This document shows positions 53,140 to 64,000 of a stretch of 64,000 bases of DNA, piece by piece. Where the stretch lies: NCBI GenBank assembly GCA_029204225.1, contig CM055106.1, positions 34,504,361 through 34,568,360 of the forward strand. The letters are read 5' to 3'. Below the pieces are notes generated by a model. It was not told the DNA's origin, ran no database searches, and was given only the letters and a program-made list of their open reading frames with translations. The position numbers were made by a program, and so were the translations under genes. The DNA comes from Diphasiastrum complanatum (Eukaryota; Streptophyta; Lycopodiopsida; Lycopodiales; Lycopodiaceae). Numbering within the stretch: position 1 is the stretch's first letter; each line of letters begins with the position of its first letter.

Positions 53140-54646
53140 ATTACTGTCAATTCTTTGTGGAGGTTGCTCTTGGTTGGACATTGTAGTAGATGACTGAATA
53201 TCGGTTTCACTTTCTTTCGACAATGACTCATTTCATATTGTCTTTTTGCATTATGGAACTGGTGTATTGTGCGGTATTGTAGAAGTTTGCAAGAAACTTC
53301 TCGATTGAGCAGCAGGTTTAACTGTTGGTTGCTATGGTGCTCGTGTTGTTGTCGTGAGGATTCTATTGTGATTCATAACTGACGTGACGGGCAGGTAGGA
53401 TCTTAGTTGGTTGTTTTAAATAGTCTTTGAAACTGTGTTTCTGATACAATCAGGACACTCAACATGGTACTTGGTCTTGACTGGACAATCAACCATGAAG
53501 TGGCCAGTTTCACCACAGATAAAACAACTGGTGTGCAATGGCCCTTGTATAACGGCATAGCCATCTTGTATGGCTAGTGGTTCTGGACTTTCTGGTGGAT
53601 ATTCAAAATAAGTCAAGGAATGTCAAGAATGTGATGGTTGTGCTTCATATTGTTGGACTGTATGTGCTTCGATAGGCGGATATGAAGGACAAGCATCAAC
53701 AGGATGCGTAGCCCGGCAGTGTGGGCACCATATTGGTTTTCGTCTATAAGGTACCTGTGCAGGATTTGACTGACCAGGCATACTGCTTTGGATAGACTTC
53801 AGGGTAGCTTGAAACTCATTGGTGAGTTTCTCCATCTGTAGTTGGTGTTGCTTATTAAATAGCTCCAACTGGGATTTTCAAAGCTGATCTCGGGTATCCT
53901 CGATCGGCTTCGACTCATGGAGAGGAGCACGTGGTGCTCATCTTTCCTTGGATTCATCAACATCTGATCTCTTGTCTTCTTCTTTGATGGCGTCAGACAT
54001 AGCTGATTTGAGACTCATATATTCGTCATTGGATTTAAGCTCGCGTCTAATCCATCTTGGAAGGCCGACTAAAAAACAGATGATGAGCATCTGTTTAGAG
54101 GGCTGTGCTTGTACTTAACTTTTGAGGGTTCTCGATCAAGGGTTCTCGATCAAGCGAAAGGGCTTAAAACACTTGATAAAGGATTCTTTCAAAATTGACC
54201 AATCTGTCTTTTCGTCATGATCAAGGTTGAAAAACCAATCACGTGCTTTAGCGATCATGGTCTTTGAAAATAGTTGGACCATAGCATCGGGAGATGTTTC
54301 GCCATACACATCACATGCATTCTCAAAGATTTGCAAAAATCTTTGAGGGTACCGTCAAACTTGGGTAGATCTAATTTGGGTGTTCGTCTTTCAAGATGAG
54401 CTCCGTGAGTAGCAAGAACTCCATCAGGGTTGGTTCTGACTTGTGAGGGCTCAGCACCAGAAAAATGGGGTCATGCACATGAAGACTCGGCTCTATCAAG
54501 TTCTTGTCCATCGAACGGGTTTGTGGATGGCTCCTGGAGTTCGGACCACATTCGGTAGAACCTATGGCGTCTGATTTGTTCAGCTATAGGGGACCTGACC
54601 TCGTATGGATAATCATCTGGAATTTCAAAATCTTTTGGTTGGTCCA
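53140..54646 (-). pseudogene. Ty3/gypsy Gag of G
   Basis: Starts at ATG 54646 (MDQPKDFEIPDDYPYEVRS). Gag core: LDLPKFDGTLKDF (about 54365), MVQLFSKTMIAKARDWFFNL, TDWSILKESFIKCFKPFRL (retrotransposon gag domain). C-terminal: coiled-coil-like QHQLQMEKLTNEFQATLKSI, WCPHCRATHPVDACP (a CCHC-like finger) and CFICGETGHFMVDC (CCHC knuckle, 53535-53495). Stops: one near 54473 and one at about 54136 caused by a 14-bp tandem duplication. Nucleic-acid binding polyprotein; no protease or pol attached. Confidence 0.8.
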
Positions 54647-54719
54647 TTGTGTACTGGTATGAGTACTATTTTTTTTTGAATTTTCCGAGTTTTTTGGTAT
54701 TTTTGGAAAAAAAAAATAT

Positions 54720-55096
54720 TTGGCGGTCCTACAGTTTACGGTCTACGATCTGGTGTGGTTTACGGTTACGGTGGGATGCGGGTGCTACAAATCAATGTGG
54801 GTGACATGTCAAGGGTGGGGGCGTTGTGATTGCGGTCTGTGTGATATGCGGTCTTTTGCGGTCAGTTGCGATCGACGGCCCGTTGCGGTCTGGGGTGATG
54901 ATTGTGGTGGCGGCGGTCGATTGCGATGTCAACGGTCAATTGTTATGTTAGCGGTCGACGACGGTTCATAGCTGAGTGGAGGCTGTTGCGTTCTTCACGG
55001 TTGCAGAGTGGAGGCATGGATGCTCGGTCTAAGGTGAGAGGTGCTCTCGAGTTGCTCTGTCCGAGTATCTTGGGGATTCGTCAGAATCAGCCAACA
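54720..55096 (-). repeat. LTR-like sequence of G (right)
   Basis: Starts TGTTGGCTGATTC in minus sense at 55096. The first 80 bp match 51054-50977. The remainder is dominated by GCGGTC/TGCGGT short repeats (54750-54960) and has no counterpart in the left LTR. Right-hand flank TGAAC; left LTR flank GGACC, so no TSD. Confidence 0.45.
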
Positions 55097-55562
55097 TGAA
55101 CCAATCTAGAATGATGGAAATTTAGATTCTAGTCTCAAACTTGCAAAATCACTCCTTAATCTATGATTTTTAGTAATTTCTCTCTTCAACCTCAACATAC
55201 ACTCAAAAAATCAGAGAAGATCAATTAATGCACCTAATTCAAGCTTCTATTTTAATTTTTTGACAGATCTAATCCAAGAATCAATCAAGGGATTGGATTT
55301 ACTATAGAAAATACTTGATTCTGTACCAAAGATCACTCAAATTCTATAGATTTTTGAAATTTCTCTATCAAAATCGGAGCTATACGGCGTCACACGTGTA
55401 AAAAGGATTCCTACAGCCCACAACAAGATCTGGAACAAAACTTTCGAGGATAGCTATCAAATCCAACTCGCTACACAAAATTTGACTAGTTTCCTAAAAA
55501 TTGCGAATTTTGGCTTTGATTTGGATTAACCCTATCAATTTCAACAAAACCTCTTGTACTTG
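55097..55562 (-). other. Leader of an E1-type copia element
   Basis: 466 bp between PBS and the G insertion; non-coding; has TCACACGTGTAAA near 55391. If contiguous with 50056-50078 and 43636-43751, the E1 leader would be about 600 bp, the size of the E2 leader. Confidence 0.5.
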
Positions 55563-55574
55563 GCTCTGATACCA
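55563..55574 (-). promoter_or_regulatory. PBS of E1-type element
   Basis: TGGTATCAGAGC (minus) directly beside an LTR end TTTTTTCACA. Confidence 0.9.
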
Positions 55575-55830
55575 TGTGAAAAAAGTACAAAAAAGACCAA
55601 GAGTGGATCCTAATCTTATTCTCAAGAGGTATTAGTTGTCAGATTACTTGATCTATCAATCTACTTGATATTAAGATCAATCTAGATCAATTCTACACAC
55701 AAAATCCTAACAAGAACAATCATTAATTGAAGGTAGGTGTACTTTTTTGTTTCACACGTGTGAAACGCTGTCTGAGTACGGACTCCAACCTGAAAATCAA
55801 GTACACATTGATAGAACCTCAAACCAATCA
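55575..55830 (-). repeat. 5' LTR of E1, truncated
   Basis: Matches 39694-39955 (GTACAAAAA, CCAAGAGTGGATCCTAATCT, ATTAATTGAAGGTAGGTGTA) with the palindrome at 55751-55764. Breaks off at AATCAAAACAA, where the duplicated segment copy B begins. The breakpoint shares AAAACAA between both parents. Confidence 0.75.
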
Positions 55831-55839
55831 AAACAATTC

Positions 55840-56265
55840 AAGTTGGGAAGCACTATGCTCATCAAGCTTGTCTAAAAAGACCAAAGGGTGTGGTGAAAGT
55901 GGTGCATCAGAGGAGGTATGTGGCACATCAACAGAAGAATTACTATTCTCATTCTCAAGGCACGCAAAGACTTTCCTAATGTGTAGATCAAAAAATCTTT
56001 AGACAAATCCATTAAGCCGACCATATAGATCTTCTACCATACTCGATGTATCCTTCTTTTTAACAAACTCCAAGTAGATCTTAATCCAGTCCAAAGTCCC
56101 CAACAGATTAGTCAAACACAAAACCTTATCTTCGGGTCCAGCAGAAGAACAAGTAGCCCTATTAGTGTCAATGATAAAAGAATGCATCATTACAGCCTTT
56201 TTCATACAACAAATAAACGTCTGAATAAAATGGATAGGTGGAGGTAGGGGCTCCCCATAACCCAA
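55840..56265 (-). pseudogene. Copy B of the ORF upstream of the PLE
   Basis: Matches the first half of the 200-aa frame at 32969-32580 (ATCSSAG, LCLTNLLGTLDWIKIYLEFV, MVEDLYGRLN). Frameshifted near 56185 and about 56000, and cut at 55831. Confidence 0.55.
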
Positions 56266-57934
56266 AAGAGCAGCATACTGAAACCATTATGTGGACTAAA
56301 ACATGAAAACAGACCTTTGTTAGCTTATGAACTGGATAAAAGGTAAAGGTTTAGTACTATCCCAACCAAGGAATAGTCGAAGATACACCTCAAGGGTGCA
56401 GAGAGAGAGAGATACACAATTTCACATAGTTCATGTTGACAAAGCAAGACCAAACTCTTTAAAGCCTTTATTCATAAACCAACAAGGTACAGCAAAGCAG
56501 AAAAGTAAAATACAGTACAGTAAAGCACCATATAGCATAACCACTCTCAAAACATCCAGCTGATACCTGCCACCATCCCACAACACAAAACCGCACGAGT
56601 TAGTACAGTGGGGAAGACAAGTGTCATAGCTTAGCGTTAGTTGTTATCCATGTCCAAAAGAAGTTATACTACTCATCAGCATAAATAGCATTTTAAAACA
56701 CAGTCCAATCTTCCCAAACACAAAGATGATTTTATAGCGATAGGCCAAGCCCCTCCATTACCGTATCAAAGTGAGTGCCATGCTGATCAGTTTTTGGACA
56801 TTGGTCAGTATCAGTTTAATTTGTTTATAGCACAAGTATGAAAAGTTTTCACCGTATATATTGCCTATGGCTAAAAGACATGGTGTGAACACGTTTGTCG
56901 GTGTCAGAGCAAATTCATGCTATTCTAACCCGTGTGACTTAAGAAACATCATGCACTACTGTCCACACTCCTGAGCATATCCATGCTTTCCAGTTGTATC
57001 TACCCATAGTCTGATATAACAACCGAATGGGTAGTAAATTAGCATACGTCATGGTTAAATAGTGTAGCTACGAGTAAACTTACATTTATCGTAACTCCAT
57101 ATCCATCCTGTGGTTTTTCTTGAACCCTTGTATCGGATAGGCTTCATTTTTTTTTATGAGGTTCTCATGGTTTTTATATGGTATCAAGGCAGATTCATGC
57201 CATTCTAATCCTTTTGTAAAAACCATTTATCTTACGCAAATCCATGTTGTCCAAGATAATTTGAGGAGAAACCTTGCTTTGGGACAACGTGGGTGTCATT
57301 AAACATAGAAATATTATATTATCTATGAAGTGATACAGTCGAACTGAATAGAAACCAACTAAATTCTGTGTTTAAGGATCTTTATTAGTCACCTAGAATG
57401 GAATATATTCGTGAAGAGACACCTTACCTTTCAAGCATAGGTGATGCTTGCAAAATCTAAAAACTGTTCGGAAAATCCTTACCTAGATGATTGTAGCAGT
57501 GGCCTCTTGTGAGGATGCCATGTTTAGTCCCCTCGAGTGCTCTTGCCTTCCTTAGTCTTAAACCGTTCATACCGTTATTGCCAGCCATTGCAAAAGCGAT
57601 AATAAGTACTTTAAGGAGAGCCTATCATTCATAGCTTTTACAAATCTGAAGCGAATAGTTTCATGTGCATACCTATGCAAATGCTTATCGCTTTATGGTT
57701 CGAAACTGAATCTAATCGAAAATGAAGATAGTAATAATATTCGATGCTACAGAGAGTGTAAGTTTAATTTGTTAGTGCTTACACATAGTAGTCTTTTCTG
57801 TGAAGAGGCAATCAATCAGGCGCCATCTCTTCCAAACTTCTTCTCACCGTAAAGTAGAAGAAACTCCTTTGAGAACAGGCTACATATAGTGGTTCCGTAG
57901 GAAGTATCGTGGAAACTCCTCTTCAATCAAAAAT

Positions 57935-58177
<243 letters not shown>

Positions 58178-58334
58178 ATGGAGTGAGGTGGGCAACAACA
58201 TAATATACGTCTTCTATACGCGAGATCAGACTCCCTCCCTCCCTCCTAAATCATGATGAGCTTCTCACGCAACATGAAAGAAAAGAACACGTCCTTTGAA
58301 GATGAAGTATATGGTGTAGGCATGTGAGAGAAAG

Positions 58335-58335
<1 letters not shown>

Positions 58336-58404
<69 letters not shown>
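58336..58404 (+). repeat. (TG)34 microsatellite
   Basis: 69 bp, uninterrupted. Lies between (GA)n and (CT)n. Confidence 0.95.
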
Positions 58405-58405
<1 letters not shown>

Positions 58406-58665
58406 GTGAAAGTACATGTAAAATAGAATAATAGTAAACTTAGAAATCCAAGTTTTGGGATTTTCCAAGCTTGAGGTAGACTAGGCAACCAGTCTTCTTA
58501 TTAGAGTTAAGTTACTTTTGTTTTCTTTAGTGATGTGTAGATCTAGAACCTAGCAAGAAGAATGGAAGCTACTTTTGTAGGTCTAATATTTACAAAAGAG
58601 AGATTCCCAATTCTTATCCACTCTCTTTTTGTGATCTAGTAGAGAAATAGAAGCATTTGGCACAT

Positions 58666-58918
<253 letters not shown>

Positions 58919-58929
58919 GAAGGCCATCT

Positions 58930-59134
58930 TGTGTATAAATAAGGAGGCTTTGTACCTCACACAGTACTCTTTCAAGTAATTTAGATGGTGATGAATGCTC
59001 TTGCCTTGATCCTAACTAGCTTGCTTTTGATGTCCATCTCATTGTCTTTGGATTAAAAGCTAGTTTCTTGTGCAATCATTCATTCTTTTGATCCTTTGTA
59101 CTTGTTGCAGCTTCACACATGTGAAAATTTGTCA
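58930..59134 (+). repeat. Copia K LTR, 3' part with TATA box
   Basis: TATA box TGTATAAATAAGG (58932-58944), transcript leader, LTR end AAAATTTGTCA at 59134, then TGTTATCAGAGC (59135-59146), a PBS with one mismatch. The LTR start is unknown; the (CT)n tract probably belongs to its U3. Confidence 0.6.
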
Positions 59135-59146
59135 TGTTATCAGAGC

Positions 59147-59945
59147 TTGGATAAAATAATACACATCTAATCATTACTTTGCGAAATGGAATGATCTCAT
59201 TGTTGAAGATATTTTGCCTCTTACTAGCACTCAATTTGAAGCACATAGGTTCCACTCTTTTCATCATCCAATGATGTACTTTTGTCATTGATTTTAAACG
59301 TGTATGGCCTGCTGTAGCAGCATGTGTGAAGTGTCAAATCATTGTTGAAGTGATGGCTATGTTTCAAGCCTTCTTTTCCATCCATGTTATATATGTATAG
59401 AGAGCTAATCAAGTGTAGATTGTGATGCAAGTGAGCTCAAGTGGATTGGTAGAACATATAGAGAGTTCATAGCATTCAAAGTAAGGTATATTGAAGGATA
59501 GACCTGCATTTTTTCATGCATAAGGGCTGCATCATTTTGGATCCTATTTTCTAGGGGCCAAATAGAGAATTTTCACAAATTTTCATTTGTCTACACTCTA
59601 TCAAACATTGTTTGGATCATTGATCCTATGAATGGATGGAACTTATAAAATGTAAAATCTAACATTATGAGGCTATTTCACACGTGTGAAGTAAAATTTT
59701 TCCCATCCACTTTTGCTTTTGAAAATTGAGACTGTCTTTTGACTACCTATTAGAAATTGTCAATTTCGGCATTATTCAAGTTCTTTGTCTAATAGTACTT
59801 GATTCTCTTGAGATCTTGAGACACCATTTGATTGGATTGAACCTCTGGAAATATTTTTTTAGTGTGCCAAAATTGATCATAAAAATTTGGCTTCAATGGG
59901 ATCTTACCTTTTGTAACAAAGTGAGAGAGTCACTTTTGCCAATTA
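59147..59945 (+). other. Leader of copia K (copy B)
   Basis: Non-coding. Palindrome TTCACACGTGTGAA at 59677-59690. Shared with copy A up to about 59838. Confidence 0.6.
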
Positions 59946-60370
59946 TGGTGTATGGAAAGTAAGGATGGAATCCATCCTTGTACTTCAAGATTTGATGGAT
60001 ATATTGAATGGGAGGAGGAGCCTGCAAATCCTCAAGAAATTTCCAAGTTTAAGAAGAGAACACGTGTTGCTCTTCATTGTTTGAAGCTTTATGTCTCTAA
60101 TGATGTTCTCAGAAAGATTAGCTCATGTATTAGAGCACAAGATGCTAAGAAAACCGCAAGAGTTTTTACCCTTAGGAATATGATCTTCCAAAGCTTTCAG
60201 AGAAAGGATAAAAGTGCCTCATCCTATCTGTCTAGGGTCAAGGATCTCCATGGAGACCTTTCTTGCATAGATGATTCCATCAAAACTAAAGAAATTGTTT
60301 AGGTCATTTTAAATGGCCTTAATGAAGAGTTTGATACTATTGTTCAATCATATGCAGTCAAATTATAATG
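59946..60370 (+). pseudogene. Copia K Gag fragment
   Basis: UBN2-type Gag: GVWKVRMESILVLQDLMDIL, a frameshift near 60005, KKRTRVALHCLKLYVSNDVL, ARVFTLRNMIFQSFQRKDKS, LSRVKDLHGDLSCIDDSIKT, a stop at 60300-60302, then VILNGLNEEFDTIVQSYAV. Same layout as D residues 20-165. Pol is absent. 60371-60690 shows no feature. Confidence 0.8.
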
Positions 60371-61164
60371 ATGTTTGTGAAAGAGGAGTGAGAGTTAATT
60401 TCATTCAACAAGAATACAAAAGATGTAGAATAGTAGCGAATCTATATAATAAAGTTGTAGTAACAACAATCAGATCACAATACAATTGTGCTGATGAGCA
60501 CGTGATCCTACTCACAGATTCAAAGCAATTGCTAAAGTTCAAAATATCTCTCTCTCTCTATATATATATAATCAATAACTCTGAGGAGTCAGCTACATGA
60601 AGACCCATTCTGTTCATTTAATCTATGTCTGATCATCATCTGATCATTTCATGCCTACATATCTTCAATCGCTCATTTACATTTATAGCAACTGGAAGAT
60701 CTTGCATTATTCTAACTTTACATTTACAAGATCGCTTAACAGCTGATTAATTGACTAATTAGAATAGTTGTTATTGGAGTGTGAAGACATAGACAGCCTG
60801 TGAGGAATCTTGTGTATTTCTGCAGAGTGCTTCCTTATGCTGGCTCACTCTCGGATGTGCACATCTACGGCTCTCGGATCGGCACAATTACACAAACTGG
60901 TATGCCTTTATATCTAATGCTTTTCATTTCTGATAGCATAAACAACAATTGCTTTTACTTGCTTTGCTGAGTGAATAAGCTATGGCATAAGGAGGGCGCT
61001 GGATCACGATCCTGTAACCTCTGAGAAATTTATGCATGCTTATCACTTTGTTCAGAGGTAGGTAGATGCTAAAAAAATGCGATGGAATACCCTCTTGGCA
61101 AAGCCTTGAGGATGTTGCCATCCTTTTACAAAAGATTTGTGGCTAATGAACGCTGAAATTACAC

Positions 61165-61450
61165 ACTAATAGTGTGCTGGCAGCGTGCTACTACTACTTG
61201 CAATCTCATACTTTATATGTGGCTTGAGTGGTGTACGTTATGTAACAAATATATAATGAAATTGCATGCTAAGAGGGCGCTGACAGCGCACTGCTGCAAT
61301 CAAGAAACTTACTGCTTGATTGATATGCATTTGGGATAGTGAGCAAACTTGCTGGAGCAGCGATTGCCTTACTATCATTACACGTGAATGATTGAACCAC
61401 TGTTTACGTAGCTATGAGGCCACTCCATCGCTAATGGGATAGCGATGACC
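61165..61450. other. Hairpin series, copy B
   Basis: GCGCTGACAGCGC, GGAGCAGCGATTGCC and ATCGCTAATGGGATAGCGAT match the copy A hairpins. The first hairpin is altered (GGCAGCGTGC). Confidence 0.35.
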
Positions 61451-62395
61451 ACATTGTTATTTACATGCCTACCTTTTCAATGATTAAATGGATGCATGGT
61501 TGAATGCCAATGAGCTACCATATTTTATATGGGTATACGAGTATCACATGAGGTGTGATTTATGGTAAATGATATGCAATAGTAAACAAAGGCTATATGT
61601 CTCTTGCTTTACACAAATTTTCCTACTACACGGTTGCATCCTGATTCCATTATTGGATTTGGATTACGTTATTATACAGGTATGCTTTCTGAAAATCATC
61701 TTTGCGGAGTTCATGTATGGGTTTCGTTCATTCACTCTTTACTTAAACATAAGCAGACTGTTTGTTTCATAATATAAGTAGTGTGCGACTAGCAAATCTT
61801 TTTATGTTGTTACTGGTGTGGCAAAAACTAGACTCGAAAAACTTCTATTACCAGTCTCCGAAGGAAGTCTCATTTGTAAGCAAAAATGGCATCTTCGCAA
61901 GATTCTCCTGCAACACCTATTCAGGTTAGTATTGCAGTGTTTTACTTCATGTATCAAGAACAACCCAAACTATCATAGTTGTACCTCTCATTTAGCAATG
62001 ATAAGCATCCATATATGAACTCGGGTTACATAGATGATGACTTTCTCGTTTTTCTGACAAGTAAGATAGTTTTAATATAGGAATACAAGTATTGATAACC
62101 TACGCATCCTTAAGGTACATGAATTTGTATGACGGATCGCCACATTTGTACGGATTGGTATGGCACCGATCTGCCCTAATCCTATTACAAATGTTAGGGT
62201 AAAGTATGCCAAAGCACATACTGGTAATAATATAATGGACATGATCAAAATTTTAAAATCTTACTAAATTGAGCGATAGCTGGCATACTCTTGGAAATCA
62301 TGGATATGCTCAAGAGTTTCGAAAATGGTACTATGCCTATTAAAGGTTCAGATATTGGTATGGCATGGATTTGCCCCCTGTTTGAGTGTCGTTCC

Positions 62396-62635
62396 TGTCA
62401 ATAATCTGATGAGCACTATCAATCAATCACCATAAGCAATCACCAAGAGAAAGAGGATGAATACACCATCACACTGTTACACTGAATGAAAGAGAGTACA
62501 ATAAACCCTGAATATATACAGAGAGACAGAGAAAACTAGTAGCTGACTATAGACTAGCCTACAGCTACTTACAGCTGGTAACAGTTGTCAACAGTAAATC
62601 GTAAACAGTAACAAGTTTATCATTGGTTTCTAACA
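62396..62635 (-). repeat. 3' LTR of copia H2
   Basis: Element sense TGTTAGAAACC (62635) to AGATTATTGACA (62396), 240 bp, next to a GTTCC at 62391-62395 (possible TSD; the other end is outside the window). An internal AACAGTTGTCAACAGTAAATC duplication explains the extra length over H1. Confidence 0.8.
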
Positions 62636-64000
62636 CTCTCCCTCAATGATAAAATTACATTCTTCTATTTCTAATAAGGTACAAAACTTTTCAAATTTAC
62701 ATCTACCTAATGACTTAGTAAAAATATTTTCCATTTGATTTTCATATTTACAAAAAACAAGATCAATGGTTCCATCAAGTATTTTCTCTCGAACAAAGAG
62801 ATAATGTATTTTGATGTGCTTGGTTCGAGCATGTAGAACTGGATTTTTGGCAAGGACGTCAATGCAGCTTTGGTTGTCGCAACCTTCCTGCTGCTCAAAT
62901 CCTGTCGCAACCGACCGTGCTTTGTACTTGTTGAGTTGCCCATCTGGTCCATATTTCACCTTATAAATCCATTTGCAAGTGATAGGCATCTTACCCTCAG
63001 GTAGCTCAACCAAGTTCCACGTCCTATTTTTTGATATGGCCTCCATTTCTGTTTCCATTGCTGCACGCCACTCCTTGTGCTCCTTTGCTTCATGAAAGGT
63101 TTTTGGTTCTTGAGCCTTTAGCACGGAACCAATTAGGGCTAGATTCATTTCTAACCTTGCAGGAGGTTTCCAATTTCTGCTTGACCTTCTAAGCTCTCCC
63201 TGTTCGTTAGATTCGGGAGTATCTCCCTTCTTAGCATCACCTGTGACTGATAAGTACCATTTAGGTACTCTCTTAGAGATTTCAGCTTCAAACTTATCTT
63301 TTTTCCATTGGATCTTCTGCATCAAAATCCACTTCTTTCTTGACATGTACTTCCGCTCCCTCATCAAAAGGTTTAGTGATTTCTTCAGATTGTTCACCTT
63401 CATTCATCTCGTCAAATGTAGCATTCCTAAAAATCACAAGCTTCTGTGCATTTGTATCATACATCCTATACGCCTTGGCCTTCTCATCATATCCAAGAAA
63501 AATACACTTGACAGCTTCTGCATCCAATTTCCTTCGTTTCACATCAGGAATATGAGCATAAACATCACAACCAAATACTCTCAAATGAGAAATATTAGGT
63601 TTCTTTCCAGTAAAAGCTTCATGAAGTGTTTTACCTTCCACAGATTTTGTAGGACACCGATTCAAGATGTGCATAGCTGTGCTGCAAGCTTTTGCCCAAA
63701 AGCTGTTTGGCATACCCTTGCTTTTGGGCATTGTGACCTTCTCAACAATAACTAGATTACCTCTTTTTAGAATCTATAAACTTTGAGCACTGATATGACC
63801 AAATCATTGATGCCAAAGGTCACTTCGACTATCAACAATGCTTACCAGAGTTTGAGTAAAAGAACTCGCATTCGGTTTGTAGAGTCGATTTCCGTTGACT
63901 CTAGCTCCTATAGCAACTTGATGTCCTTGACGAGACATTTGTCACTATCAAACTCAACCTTGAGTTGTTGATCATCCATCGTCCCAACTGATAGTAAATT
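62630..64000 (-). pseudogene. Copia H2 pol with two internal deletions
   Basis: Leftward from the window edge: protease end NLLSVGTMDDQQ, GARVNGNRLYKPNASSFTQT and LWHQ then a stop (GAG-pre-integrase), then a jump at about 63735 to MPKSKGMPNSFWAKACSTAM (integrase C-terminal part), so the DDE core is missing. FGCDVYAHIPDVKRRKLD, a frameshift near 63310, RRSSRNWKPPARLEM, WKAAMETE-like RT start, CKWIYKVKYGPDGQLNKYKA, then at about 62884 GFEQQEG joins CDNQSCIDVLAKNPVLHART: most of RT with YVDD and half of RNase H are deleted in frame. Ends IEGEC with the stop in the LTR. A non-autonomous relic. Confidence 0.88.

Noticed and set aside
58246-58488. His-Thr repeat frame
   Set aside because: Translation of the (TG)n tract on the opposite strand.

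Overview
The window is plant nuclear DNA made almost entirely of transposable elements in nested layers. I see no intact host gene. The evidence for a plant is: Ty1/copia pol proteins of plant type, priming from initiator-Met tRNA (TGGTATCAGAGC), and a broken copy of a plant-specific NFD4/nodulin-like MFS transporter gene. Depth of nesting, multi-copy debris and very long AG/CT microsatellites suggest a large genome. The sequence does not tell me which land-plant group. No bacterial features (operons, RBS, CRISPR) are present, and I found no convincing tRNA or rRNA gene.

Layout. 1-7.8 kb: an unclassified repeat family (called R, copy 1, minus), a Ty3/gypsy LTR and two convergent gypsy integrase remnants, a decayed copia pol (B), and an LTR end with PBS. 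7.6-17.8 kb: a three-level nest. An R copy is split by copia element C (7817 to about 17160). C is split inside its YVDD codons by copia element D (8654-15084). D has an intact 1317-aa gag-pol, 655/655-bp LTRs with two differences, and a perfect GATGA target duplication. 17.8-29.6 kb: decayed copia pieces on both strands, a solo LTR with perfect TSD (18628-19383), another R copy, exon-like scraps of an unrecognised gene, a MITE-like inverted repeat and the NFD4-like pseudogene.

29.6-33 kb: the most unusual feature, a decayed Penelope-like reverse transcriptase on the minus strand, with no GIY-YIG domain that I can see. It has a possible N-terminal extension, a 12-bp-stem hairpin at its 3' end and an adjacent (GA)n tract.

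32.6-39.7 kb and 55.8-64.0 kb are two diverged copies of one segment. Both carry an inverted array of a degenerate GCATATCCATGC motif, copia fragment K and minus-strand copia element H. Between the copies lies a second nest. Copia E1 (3' LTR at 39694, truncated 5' LTR at 55575-55830) is interrupted in its leader by copia E2 (43752-50050, 862/862-bp LTRs, TSD GTTTA) and by gypsy-derived material G (50079-55096).

How the parts relate: D is the only element here that looks able to encode all its own proteins. All others are broken by stops, frameshifts or deletions. Several copia families carry the palindrome TTCACACGTGTGAA in LTR or leader, and the R family carries clustered GAAnnTTC (heat-shock-element-like) motifs upstream of its TATA box. 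These are the main regulatory hypotheses here.
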